From positions 1-25,309 of IMG/VR virus record IMGVR_UViG_3300007236_002724: 25,309 bases of DNA. The stretch is one strand, 5' to 3'. Position numbers and translations under genes: made by a program. Shown in pieces: positions 6,193 through 13,982 of this stretch (within the stretch, counting starts at the first letter, position 1; every line of letters starts with the position of its first letter). The notes below the pieces were generated by a model. It saw only the letters and a list, made by a program, of their open reading frames with translations, was not told the origin of the DNA and did not search any database. Source of the DNA: a virus.

Positions 6193-6375
6193 ATGAAAAA
6201 GAAGAAGAAGTTCAACGCCGCGAAGGCGGCAAACGCCGCCACGCGAAAGGCCCACTTCGCTGCTGGGGGCACGGTCGCCATGTGGCGAGGTCGTGCTGCA
6301 ACCTTCACCGACCGCAAGAAGAAGGCAAACCGTCGCGCCTGTCGCGGCAACCTTTCCCCCTCCCACGGAGGATAG
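6193..6375 (+). CDS. Small Lys/Arg/Ala-rich basic protein
   Basis: A 60-residue, very basic protein that begins MKKKKK, has an alanine-rich helix (NAAKAANAATRKAHFAA) and ends with a basic TDRKKKANRRACRG segment. AAGGAG lies 6 nt before the ATG at 6193. A nucleic-acid-binding role is likely from charge alone; no family is assigned. All seven Arg codons are CGN, unlike the AGA/AGG-rich phage genes on the left, and it is tightly coupled to the next gene (4 bases between stop and start). The pair looks acquired. Confidence 0.65.
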   Translation: MKKKKKFNAAKAANAATRKAHFAAGGTVAMWRGRAATFTDRKKKANRRACRGNLSPSHGG

Positions 6376-6379
6376 AGGC

Positions 6380-7264
6380 ATGCTCACTGCAAAGAAGCTC
6401 GTCGACACCCACCGCGTTGGTGGTGGGTACGCTCGCCGTTCCGGGAAGCGTGGTCGGTGCAAGAACCCCGAAGTCCTCCGTCTCCGCCGCGAGTGGCTTG
6501 TGCTGGAGGAGGTTGTCGGAGAGGATGGGGTCACCTATCTCGACCTCACCGACCGCTACGATTCCCCCCGCGTGAAGTCGACCCGCCCGAACCGGAGCTG
6601 GGAGCGCAAGGACTTCGGCGAAAACCTGAACCCCTTGTGGCGGTTTCTGCAGAAGTCTGTGGGGCGCAACTGGGATTCCGTCTACAGCGAACTCTGTTCC
6701 CGCATGGACCCGCGAGGTGCCGTTAGCGGACACATCTTCCAGCACCTGTTCGACTTTGTGGTCACGTCTGAGAACGTGACCCTTGTCGATGGGAAGCCCC
6801 ACCACAAGGACTGGAAGGGCCTTCGTCCCATCACCTACAAGGGAAAGGTGGGTGAATTCTGGAACTTCTGGGTTGACCCGCGAGACGGGAAGCTCAAAGT
6901 TGGTGTCAAACCTGAACTCAGCAAGTGGGAGAAGGAAAGAAAGGACCGAGCTGAGCACTTCGCGAACAGCGTCCGCGATCTCGGAAATCGCGAGTGGCTG
7001 TGTCGGGATTCTGCTTCGGGACTTTGGTACCGGGTTCGCTATGAACCCCAGGTATGGCACCATTACACCAAGGAATCCTTGCGCTGGGGGCGGAACCCCG
7101 ATGGCTCTTTTGCCCGTTGTGAGCCCTATCTCCAGGAGTGCAAGGAAGCCCTGGTCAAAGAGGCACCCCACCCCGATACATTGGTTCTGCCGAAGGTCGG
7201 AAAAGATCTGGTCTTGGTCTCGTGTCGGAGCGCCAGCAAGAAGGAAATCAAGACCCACGTCTGA
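6380..7264 (+). CDS. Unknown 294-aa protein of bacterial codon style
   Basis: A 294-residue protein with an N-terminal basic patch (ARRSGKRGRCKN) and Trp-rich body segments (SWERKDFGENLNPLWRFL, VGRNWDSVYSELCSRM, VSGHIFQHLFDFV, WNFWVDPRDGKL). From memory this resembles a widespread uncharacterised family in high-GC Gram-negative bacteria, but I cannot confirm it and no catalytic motif stands out. The start at 6380 is set by GGAGG 8 nt upstream, just after the small basic gene. Arg codons are 29 CGN to 1 AGA and all three Ile codons are ATC, the opposite of the 85-1080 gene. Recent horizontal acquisition is the simplest reading. Confidence 0.8.
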   Translation: MLTAKKLVDTHRVGGGYARRSGKRGRCKNPEVLRLRREWLVLEEVVGEDGVTYLDLTDRYDSPRVKSTRPNRSWERKDFGENLNPLWRFLQKSVGRNWDSVYSELCSRMDPRGAVSGHIFQHLFDFVVTSENVTLVDGKPHHKDWKGLRPITYKGKVGEFWNFWVDPRDGKLKVGVKPELSKWEKERKDRAEHFANSVRDLGNREWLCRDSASGLWYRVRYEPQVWHHYTKESLRWGRNPDGSFARCEPYLQECKEALVKEAPHPDTLVLPKVGKDLVLVSCRSASKKEIKTHV

Positions 7265-7292
7265 TATGGGGATACGTCCCTGTGCCCCTTCT

Positions 7293-7300
7293 GGTATAGT
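7293..7300 (+). promoter_or_regulatory. Candidate extended -10 promoter
   Basis: TGGTATAGT at about 7292-7300 is an extended -10 element (TGnTATAGT) sitting just after the foreign two-gene insert and 33 bases before the next gene. No good -35 hexamer is visible. It could serve the 7333 gene and the CAU tRNA. Weak, motif-only evidence. Confidence 0.3.
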
Positions 7301-7332
7301 GAGGAATCAAAGCTGATTACAGAGATTATCAG

Positions 7333-7662
7333 GTGCTTGAAGCAGAAGTCGCGGCAGTCATCAGAGAACTTGGGTGGAACATCGTACGTGGTCCGTATTA
7401 CAACGGAAAGTACGCACACAAAGGCATCCACCTTTGGTCCATCAAGTCGGTTCTCAGCAAGAAGGAAATGGAAGACAGGGGCATCAAACTGGACAAGAAC
7501 TCCAAACCCGGAGACACCAGAACCGTGCGGTTCATGGCAGTGGTCAAGGATGGAGAGATGAAGCCCCTGCGCCACATCACCTCTTCCGAAAGGAAGAAAC
7601 TCGGTTCGCTCAAAGGCAATAGGAACCGGGTAAAGTCCAACACTCAGAATACGGGGAGTTAG
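7333..7662 (+). CDS. Unknown 109-aa basic protein
   Basis: A 109-residue protein starting at GTG 7333 (no strong ribosome binding site; an internal start is possible). It contains LEAEVAAVIRELGWNIVRGP, then a basic region (SKKEMEDRGIKLDKNSKPGD, SSERKKLGSLKGNRNR) that suggests nucleic-acid binding. No family recognised. Its last 10 bases, including the stop, overlap the 5' end of the CAU tRNA gene, so tRNA processing would cut its mRNA at the stop codon. Confidence 0.6.
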   Translation: MLEAEVAAVIRELGWNIVRGPYYNGKYAHKGIHLWSIKSVLSKKEMEDRGIKLDKNSKPGDTRTVRFMAVVKDGEMKPLRHITSSERKKLGSLKGNRNRVKSNTQNTGS

Positions 7663-7729
7663 CTCAGTTGGTCAGAGCATCCGGCTCATAACCGGACGGT
7701 CCTCGGTTCAAGCCCGAGACTCCCTACCA
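7653..7729 (+). tRNA. tRNA with anticodon CAU, probably tRNA-Ile2
   Basis: A full cloverleaf: acceptor GGGGAGT/ACTCCCT with a G1:U72 pair, D stem GCTC/GAGC, anticodon stem TCCGG/CCGGA, loop CTCATAA, T arm CTCGG-TTCAAGC-CCGAG, A73 and encoded CCA. It is not an initiator tRNA: 1:72 is paired and the three G:C pairs typical of initiators are absent. The choice is elongator Met or Ile2. The adjacent tilS gene, whose product converts C34 of tRNA-Ile2(CAU) to lysidine, argues for Ile2 and AUA decoding. The TTCAAG T-loop resembles E. coli Ile2 more than Met. The C4:G69 and C5:G68 pairs that help E. coli TilS recognition are absent, so the assignment rests mainly on context. Confidence 0.9.
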
Positions 7730-7781
7730 TACACAGAAACCCCCCGTCGGCGAAAACTGGCGGGGGGTTTTCTGTGTATGG
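7727..7781. terminator. Bidirectional terminator hairpin after the CAU tRNA
   Basis: CCATACACAGAAACCCCCCG (7727-7746) pairs with 7761-7781 (CGGGGGGTTTTCTGTGTATGG) over 20 bp with one bulged T. The stem continues a little into the TCGG/CTGG loop region. GGGGGGTTTT is typical of an intrinsic terminator, and the reverse strand is similar. The left arm starts with the CCA of the tRNA, so the tRNA 3' end lies inside the hairpin. Confidence 0.75.
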
Positions 7782-7855
7782 GGCACCCACCGATTTTGGA
7801 GACCAGAGTTTGTCGGATAGCCTATGGTTTGTATGCACGCATTACGGAGTCTCGT

Positions 7856-8512
7856 ATGAAGAAGTACCACCTCAGAGTCAAGAATATCGTTCCACACGAG
7901 GTAGCAGTGGCTGTGTCTGGGGGCGCGGACAGCATGGCGGCTCTGGATTTCCTCAGGCGTCCGGGCAGGGATATTCTGGCCCTCCACATGAACCACGGGA
8001 CTCCATTTGCTGATGAAGCCCAATCCTTGGTGGAGAAATATTGTTCCCAGCACAGCATCCCCCTGGTTGTAGGTCGTCTGGACAAGGAAATGGCCCCCGG
8101 TCGCTCCAAAGAAGACTTCTGGCGTGAGAACCGCTATGAATTCTTCGAAGCCAACCGGGGGGAAAGGAAGGTGGTCACGTGCCATCACCTGGGTGACGCC
8201 GTGGAGAATTGGTTGTTCACCTGCATGCACGGAAACCCGGCACTGATCCCAGAGGTCAGGGGGCACTATATCCGGCCATTCCTACACACCGAGAAGATGG
8301 GCTTTGTCCAGTGGTGTGAGAGGAAGGGGGTCCCCTTCATCGAGGACCCCAGCAACACCGATATTTCCTACATGAGGAACTACATCCGGCACGAAATGAT
8401 GCCGAAGGTCCTAAAAGTGAACCCCGGCATCAAGAAGACCGTCCGCAAGTTGATGGACAAACGGGGGGCCTATGCACACGGGTCGTCGTCTGCCGGGTCC
8501 TCTGGCGGATAA
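7856..8512 (+). CDS. tilS: tRNA(Ile)-lysidine synthase, short phage form
   Basis: A 218-residue N-type ATP pyrophosphatase. The P-loop SGGADS is at 21-26, HMNHG at 44-48, CHHLGDAVEN at 109-118 (TilS consensus HHxxDxxET), the RPFL motif at 140-143, and EDPSNTD followed by MRNYIRHEMMP at 163-183, the TilS-specific signature. TilS uses ATP and lysine to turn C34 of tRNA-Ile2(CAU) into lysidine, which changes its codon from AUG to AUA and its amino acid from Met to Ile. Only the catalytic domain is present; the C-terminal domains of the long (~430-aa) bacterial enzymes are absent. The start at 7856 is set by GGAG 6 nt upstream; the frame is open further up without a ribosome binding site. It has no ATA codon (0 of 9 Ile). 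The C-terminal SSSAGSSGG tail overlaps the convergent virion gene by 43 bases. Confidence 0.92.
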   Translation: MKKYHLRVKNIVPHEVAVAVSGGADSMAALDFLRRPGRDILALHMNHGTPFADEAQSLVEKYCSQHSIPLVVGRLDKEMAPGRSKEDFWRENRYEFFEANRGERKVVTCHHLGDAVENWLFTCMHGNPALIPEVRGHYIRPFLHTEKMGFVQWCERKGVPFIEDPSNTDISYMRNYIRHEMMPKVLKVNPGIKKTVRKLMDKRGAYAHGSSSAGSSGG

Positions 8513-11500
8513 GGAATGAGGGGGATGTTGGGGTCCCTTATCGCATTGGTGGATTTGACCATCGGCTTGCCTTCAAGTCTGTACCTATCAGCCGCTGAAT
8601 AGCCCTTACCGTAGTCCGTGGGGCTGATTATGCCGTCAAGTGCGTAACCGTGCTCGCACCCAGCTCCCTCGCCGTATACGGCGGAGGTCACCACCACCAT
8701 CTGCACTTCGTCGCCGTAGGACCGGATGGCAGTCCCAGCAAACGCTTCCTCGTAGGAATTGTGGACCAGGTATGCTCTCCCTGTCAGGATGGCTCCCTTC
8801 ACCACGGGCTCGTCACCCTCAGAGAGGCCCCCGGCAGAGTAGTCCACCGGACCACCAGCTGCCTCCGAAGAAAGGACGTACACCGACCCCCCACCCCGGT
8901 ACAGTCGGAACCTCCGGGTGCCATCCGGGGCCGAAACGGCGTTGTAAGCCGTGTACTGAAGAATGGCCCCGTCTGCCATCCCCATTTCCCCTCCCGCACC
9001 GTGAAGTCTCTCCGAGGGGATCTGGGAATCACCGAAGAAGGTGGAAACCTCCGTGGTGGACTGAGCACCTCCCCCAGACTTGATAGAGTAGGCCACCCCC
9101 TGGCGAAGCGGGTCCTCACCAAGGAAGTCTGAGTCCTGCACCAGAATCCCAAGCGGGAGTCTGTCGGTCATACCAGCCGCCCTCACAGGGGTGGGGGCGG
9201 AGGAAGACCGGGAGGCGTTTACGGGAACGTTGTGCCCACCGGACAGCGGGAGTCGGGTCAGAAGGGCGGAATAGGACGAAAGCCCAGACTGCAGTCTGTA
9301 GACATCCGTGTCGCTTATGGTGACGAACGTGTCTTCACCAGCAGACCCAGGTACAACAGCCTGTATGACCAGGGTGGTACCATAGGGGTGGGACCTGACC
9401 TTGTAGGTGTTTCTGAGACTGAGACCAACGGAGGTACCGAGGTTGTTGAGGGCCTGACTGAGGTTTTCAACCGACTCAACGGCGCTGGCACCAGCTGTCC
9501 AGTCCACCCCTTCGGTTATGGCTATCCCGGTTCCTCCCCCTCTCTCGAAAACGAGGGTGGTGCCGGATATACTGGGGTTGTCGAGGATGGTGATCGCCAA
9601 TTCGGCATAATGACCGTCTTCGGGCTGTCCAGCGCTCAGGGATCTGACGTGAGGCTGATACTGGTTGTCGGTGGAGGAACTTGGTATCCGCCCTCCGGTG
9701 CTCTCCAGATATCCGGAGTCGGTTACAGTTCCGGGGAACACCTTCCCGCCGATCTTTCCGGTTCCCAGGGTGGTCCAGAAGTCCACGGTGGAGAGAATCC
9801 TCAGACCGCGAGCGTTGGGGATCTCCGGAACCTGGTCGTTGTCGTTGTCGTACTGCTGGAGGGGGGCCTTGAGAGCGAAGGCATCCAGAACTGGTATCTG
9901 GCCGTGCCTGCTCCGGTAGTCTGCGGTCTGCAGGGTCACTGCACTCCGGGTCATGAAGGGGTCGCCCTGGTACACCGTGCGCTGATAGGCTGAGTATCCA
10001 AGCACCCCACCCGGCATAGCGGTGGGGATGATCATTCTTATGTCGTTGACGAGCTGGTCGCTCGTGTAGACCCCTCTGTCAAGAACATAATTGTTCTTGT
10101 TTATGAACCCCTGGGCGAAGCCAAATACCGCCACTTCCACCACGTATTCGAGGTCCTCGAACTTCTGCCCGGAAGTGTAGGCGGGGTGGAGGGAAATGTC
10201 CACAGCCTCTTCCGGAATCACGTAGGTGTGGGCGTCAGAACCTGCAGCCATGACGTCTGCAGCCCCATCCTTCACTATGAAGAGAGTCTGCTTGTCGGCG
10301 TTGGTCCTGAGAAGGTTGGTGCCCTTGGCCACTCCCGTGTCGGGAGTGTATCCAAGACCGTTGAGCCAAGCAGAACCGTTGACGTCGTAGTCGCTCTTCT
10401 CGTAGACCCCGTACACTCTGGCCACGCCGAGATAAGGAGGCAGCTGAATACCCCTCATGGGCTTGTTGATGTCGGTGGACCTGGCGTTGACGTCCGTGTA
10501 GATCCTGCCCTGGTACCTGTTGTTGGGAGAGTCCCAGTACCCGTAGTCGAACCCGGTCGAGGCACCAGTCACTATCTTGAGGGGAAGCCCAGCAGAAGTC
10601 CCTCCCACTATGCCCTTGGTCGCGTCACCGGGAGTTGGGGTGTCGCTGAACAGGTGGTTTATACCGAAGTACGGTCCGTCCGTTCCGGCGTTTTCCCGCA
10701 CCGGGATGTCCTGACGACCGAACCGGGGCATGTACTCCAGAGGAACGTCGTACACGTCCGTGTCGGTGAACAGGCCAGCGCCGTCTATGGGGGTGATCCC
10801 ATCCAGATAGTTGGAGGGGATCTGGGCCCCTGCGGTCCGACGGAGGGGAAGGCTCATGGAGACCTGACGGAAAGGTCTGAAAACTACGGTCTTGGAACCC
10901 CCGTCCAAGAACAGCTCCGACTCCCTGGAAGTTTCGAAGTTGTAGCGGTTTTCCCCGTAGTGAGGTGCTGCAGGTGCGCTGAGTCCCAAGCTCTGGAGTC
11001 TGTTCCAAGCCATGAGGGGCTGGGAATCATAGTAGTACTCGTCTTCCGGCGCTCCGGTTCTGCCCCGTATGTCGGCAGGGCTGGGGTCCTTGTTCTCCGG
11101 GGACTCTCTGAGGACGTTGGTCCCGACAGGGTTGAAGACAGCGAACCTCAACAGGTCGTCGGGGACACGGGCCATAGCCCCACGGCTCGGACCGTAGAGG
11201 ATGCTGGTGTCCAGCACCATTTCTCCGGAGATGGTGGGACCGCCAGTTATGCCGTTCCAGGGATTTGTGGCCCCTCCCCTCACTCCCTGTATGTCGGTTA
11301 TCACCACGACCACAGCAGCGCTGGAAGAACCTATGTTGTCTTCGGTGTTGGTGTAGAGGGACCGGACTTCTGCGTTTACGGTTTCCCCAAGGGAAATGGA
11401 GGAGCCCACACCCACGGGCTCGACCCTGAGCCTGTCTGCAGCCGTGGCAGCGTTGGAGGTGTAATTGGTGATTCCGGCACCTATGACCCTGAAAAGTCCA

Positions 11501-13728
11501 GAATCCGTGGTCCCACCAGTCAGGAAGAGGTACAGCTCGCTGGTCCTTCCGGTGATGTCCCTACCACCGTTGGTGAGCATATCGTACAGGTTCTTCTTCC
11601 CGTGGAGGAGGGTCTTGGAAATACCATCCAAAGAAGAAGTCCGAGGAGAGGAGGGGTCCGCCACCCAGGCTCCGACTGCGTCAAAGTCCTGTCCGGTGAA
11701 CTCGACCTCTATCAGAGGCCCAGCCACGTGGGTCACTGCCACTGCACTCTCAGTGAGTTCGGAGTTCACCACCCCACCGAGGACTGCGTACGGGGCTATA
11801 AACCCTTGGTCCGGGAGTGGGAACATCGGACCGGGGTGGGAATTGGGGGTTTCGCCCAGTCCAGCTGGCTGGCTCCAGGTCTGAGGTCCGGTGGAGGAGT
11901 CACCTATGAACCTCATGAGGAACGGGGTCTGGTTGCCCAGACTGGAGGACTCTGGGGTAGCCACTGGCATCTGGTCGCGAGACAACCAGTATTCCCGTGG
12001 ACCCACAAACCTCATGAAGGCGTCCGAGGAGGCGGAGGTCTTTCTGGCCCCGTCCTGTCCGCTGGAACCGCCGATGAAAAGGCGAATGACTGTGCCGTTC
12101 TCCCAAGTGGAGTTCCCGCTCGGTATGAACCCACTCACGGCAAAGTCAGCTGCAACTTCCCAATCGGTGGAGGCGTTGACTGAACCGGAGTCAGGAACCA
12201 GAGCAAGGGAGACGTGGTTCTGGACACACGCGGAGTCGGAAAACACCGTCCGGATTCCGTCGAAACCGTCGAGCTGCTCGGTCTGGGGAGGAAGGGAACC
12301 AGCTCCTCTGCCGAGGAGGGAATCGACCTCTATGATCCGGGTCCCCTGAGTGTCGGTCCCGGACCCCTGCTTGTAGGAGGAACGCAGGTTTCCGCTCAGG
12401 AGCTTTCCGAGGTTGTGCTTCAACACGGACTCGTAAGACCACTCACCGAATATGACCGACCTGCGGAGGTCCAGGATGTCGCTGCTGTCTATCTGGTCCG
12501 AGAACTTCCCGTCGGGGCGGAAGGTGTAGAACCCGAAGGAAGACCCAGCTTCGTGCAGAGTGGCCTGGGTCCCAAATCTGCCCCTGGAGTCCACGGTTAT
12601 GGTCCCGGCAGCAGCGTCAACCGCACTCACAGTCAGAATCTCGTCACCTATCACGAGGACGGTGGAGGACCACAGTATGTTGACGTTGTCCAGACCCGAG
12701 CCAGCCAGACCAGACACCGAAACCAGTCCCGTGAAGTCTTCATCCAAGTCCCCAACCAAAGTCACCGGGGTGAAGGTTCTGGCAGACTGGACGGGGTCGG
12801 TTATGGCACCGGATGTGGGGTTGCGGTCAAAGGACCCGTTCTGGTTGGCGTTCCCGGTGTCTATGGCCTTGAAGAGGTTGTAGTTGCGCCTGAAGACGGC
12901 ACAGATCGGGATAGCGTACGTGTAGCCGTCCACAGAACCGAGGTCGGACCTACTGGTCTCGTCCCCGTTGCCTGACCTCCACAGCCCCTTGTCCCCAAGC
13001 TCCACCCCCATGTTGGAGAAGGTGTAGCCAGCGACGGGGGAAACCTGAGACCCCTGCGCTATGACGTTGGGGTCGTCCAGACCATCGGGGTACTGGGCGA
13101 GGTCTATGGAGTCCCCAAGACCAGTGCCACTACCAACCACCCGAATGCGGTACTGGAGCTGAACCCTCTCCGTCGTCTCAAAGCCTATGGTTGGGTCCTG
13201 AATATCGTCAGTTACGTTGGTCCCGCCATACTTAACGTTTCCATACTTATAGAGAGTGGAAGCGGCGGGCTTGTTGACGGTGCTCGGGTTGGGAGCTACC
13301 TGAGCCTGCCAAACCTCAAGGAAAACGAAGTCTATGCGTGCATCGGTGGCGGGAGGAGGGAACAGGTTAATGCGGTTACTGGGGTCGCCCTCTGCGACCG
13401 AAGAACCAGAAACAGGAACTATCCACCCGTTTACGTTGGCCCACAGGAACGGAGCCTCGTTGGATTCCGTGGAAGGACGCCCGAACTGAAACCAGTTGCT
13501 CCAATTCGGGTTGGTGACGAAGGAGGACTCGGCTGCACACGGGTTCATGACGAACCCGGAGTGCATTTCGGACTGTACAGCTTCCCTCAGCTGCTCGTTG
13601 CTTATTTGAGCTACGAGGTTGAGTTCAGAGTCCAGGGGAGGTTTGGAAGCCTGCCACACAGTCTGCAGGAATTGGCGACTTTTGGCCGAAAGTGTCCGGC
13701 TAACGCCGTTTCCGAAGTCCTGGGCCAT
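8470..13728 (-). CDS. Giant virion structural protein (tail/baseplate type, putative)
   Basis: A 1752-residue, low-Cys, Gly/Ser/Thr-rich beta protein. The N-terminus SAKSRQFLQTVWQASKPPLD then SELNLVAQ (about 14-41) resembles the N-terminal signature of large phage tail/fibre proteins, where a DxELN-like motif follows a beta-strand. The body is long beta-rich segments. The last ~350 residues include YSIKSGGGAQSTTEVSTFFG, FRLYRGGGSVYVLSS and GRAYLVHNSYEEAFAGTAIR, and the protein ends in a Pro/Asp tail (PPEDPADDDPCA). No catalytic motif is evident. The start is set by CGGAG 9 nt upstream. It follows the sheath-like gene on the same strand but behind a terminator, so it probably has its own promoter. 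Virion location is inferred from size, composition and neighbour; fibre, baseplate and tail-surface roles are all open. Confidence 0.8.
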   Translation of the reverse strand: MAQDFGNGVSRTLSAKSRQFLQTVWQASKPPLDSELNLVAQISNEQLREAVQSEMHSGFVMNPCAAESSFVTNPNWSNWFQFGRPSTESNEAPFLWANVNGWIVPVSGSSVAEGDPSNRINLFPPPATDARIDFVFLEVWQAQVAPNPSTVNKPAASTLYKYGNVKYGGTNVTDDIQDPTIGFETTERVQLQYRIRVVGSGTGLGDSIDLAQYPDGLDDPNVIAQGSQVSPVAGYTFSNMGVELGDKGLWRSGNGDETSRSDLGSVDGYTYAIPICAVFRRNYNLFKAIDTGNANQNGSFDRNPTSGAITDPVQSARTFTPVTLVGDLDEDFTGLVSVSGLAGSGLDNVNILWSSTVLVIGDEILTVSAVDAAAGTITVDSRGRFGTQATLHEAGSSFGFYTFRPDGKFSDQIDSSDILDLRRSVIFGEWSYESVLKHNLGKLLSGNLRSSYKQGSGTDTQGTRIIEVDSLLGRGAGSLPPQTEQLDGFDGIRTVFSDSACVQNHVSLALVPDSGSVNASTDWEVAADFAVSGFIPSGNSTWENGTVIRLFIGGSSGQDGARKTSASSDAFMRFVGPREYWLSRDQMPVATPESSSLGNQTPFLMRFIGDSSTGPQTWSQPAGLGETPNSHPGPMFPLPDQGFIAPYAVLGGVVNSELTESAVAVTHVAGPLIEVEFTGQDFDAVGAWVADPSSPRTSSLDGISKTLLHGKKNLYDMLTNGGRDITGRTSELYLFLTGGTTDSGLFRVIGAGITNYTSNAATAADRLRVEPVGVGSSISLGETVNAEVRSLYTNTEDNIGSSSAAVVVVITDIQGVRGGATNPWNGITGGPTISGEMVLDTSILYGPSRGAMARVPDDLLRFAVFNPVGTNVLRESPENKDPSPADIRGRTGAPEDEYYYDSQPLMAWNRLQSLGLSAPAAPHYGENRYNFETSRESELFLDGGSKTVVFRPFRQVSMSLPLRRTAGAQIPSNYLDGITPIDGAGLFTDTDVYDVPLEYMPRFGRQDIPVRENAGTDGPYFGINHLFSDTPTPGDATKGIVGGTSAGLPLKIVTGASTGFDYGYWDSPNNRYQGRIYTDVNARSTDINKPMRGIQLPPYLGVARVYGVYEKSDYDVNGSAWLNGLGYTPDTGVAKGTNLLRTNADKQTLFIVKDGAADVMAAGSDAHTYVIPEEAVDISLHPAYTSGQKFEDLEYVVEVAVFGFAQGFINKNNYVLDRGVYTSDQLVNDIRMIIPTAMPGGVLGYSAYQRTVYQGDPFMTRSAVTLQTADYRSRHGQIPVLDAFALKAPLQQYDNDNDQVPEIPNARGLRILSTVDFWTTLGTGKIGGKVFPGTVTDSGYLESTGGRIPSSSTDNQYQPHVRSLSAGQPEDGHYAELAITILDNPSISGTTLVFERGGGTGIAITEGVDWTAGASAVESVENLSQALNNLGTSVGLSLRNTYKVRSHPYGTTLVIQAVVPGSAGEDTFVTISDTDVYRLQSGLSSYSALLTRLPLSGGHNVPVNASRSSSAPTPVRAAGMTDRLPLGILVQDSDFLGEDPLRQGVAYSIKSGGGAQSTTEVSTFFGDSQIPSERLHGAGGEMGMADGAILQYTAYNAVSAPDGTRRFRLYRGGGSVYVLSSEAAGGPVDYSAGGLSEGDEPVVKGAILTGRAYLVHNSYEEAFAGTAIRSYGDEVQMVVVTSAVYGEGAGCEHGYALDGIISPTDYGKGYSAADRYRLEGKPMVKSTNAIRDPNIPLIPYPPEDPADDDPCA

Positions 13729-13982
13729 GGTTTCTATCTCCGAGATACAGTCTTATCTGTATTCTACCCCGGTGAACTGATAGGCAGTCTAACGGCTCAG
13801 CCCATTTCTATCCGCACCGTGCTGGGACCAGCTGCATCGTATCCGGTGTTTATCGGCTCAGTGAAATCCAGAAACTCGTCGCCTTCCTCAAGAGAGCCCG
13901 ATTTGAGTTTTCTCTAACGGAAAAAAGAGGTGAAGATGTATTGCGGCTCCTATTACGGTGCGACGAATAAGGACCTAACGAA
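13729..13982 (-). promoter_or_regulatory. Leader/promoter region of the 8470-13728 gene
   Basis: About 250 non-coding bases. Reading the minus strand there is TAGAATA (complement of 13760-13766) followed by an inverted repeat GATACAG-TCTTAT-CTGTATT (13744-13763) immediately before the ribosome binding site. A matching TAGAATA stands upstream of the sheath-like gene (complement of 19250-19256). It may be a shared late -10 element; no -35 hexamer is convincing. I see no supported gene in the rest of the gap. Confidence 0.3.

Noticed and set aside
6028-6534. A 168-codon minus-strand frame across the tRNA-Lys region
   Set aside because: It runs antisense through a tRNA and two real genes, and its translation is low-complexity with a typical tRNA-antisense pattern.
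6305-7258. A 317-codon minus-strand frame
   Set aside because: Codon-aligned antisense of the 6380-7264 gene, which has the better ribosome binding site and protein composition.
7653-7729. Initiator tRNA-fMet
   Set aside because: Initiators have an unpaired 1:72 and three G:C pairs next to the anticodon loop; this tRNA has neither.
10186-12183. A 665-codon open frame on the plus strand
   Set aside because: Same artefact: codon-aligned antisense of the 8470-13728 gene, with no ribosome binding site or recognisable domain.
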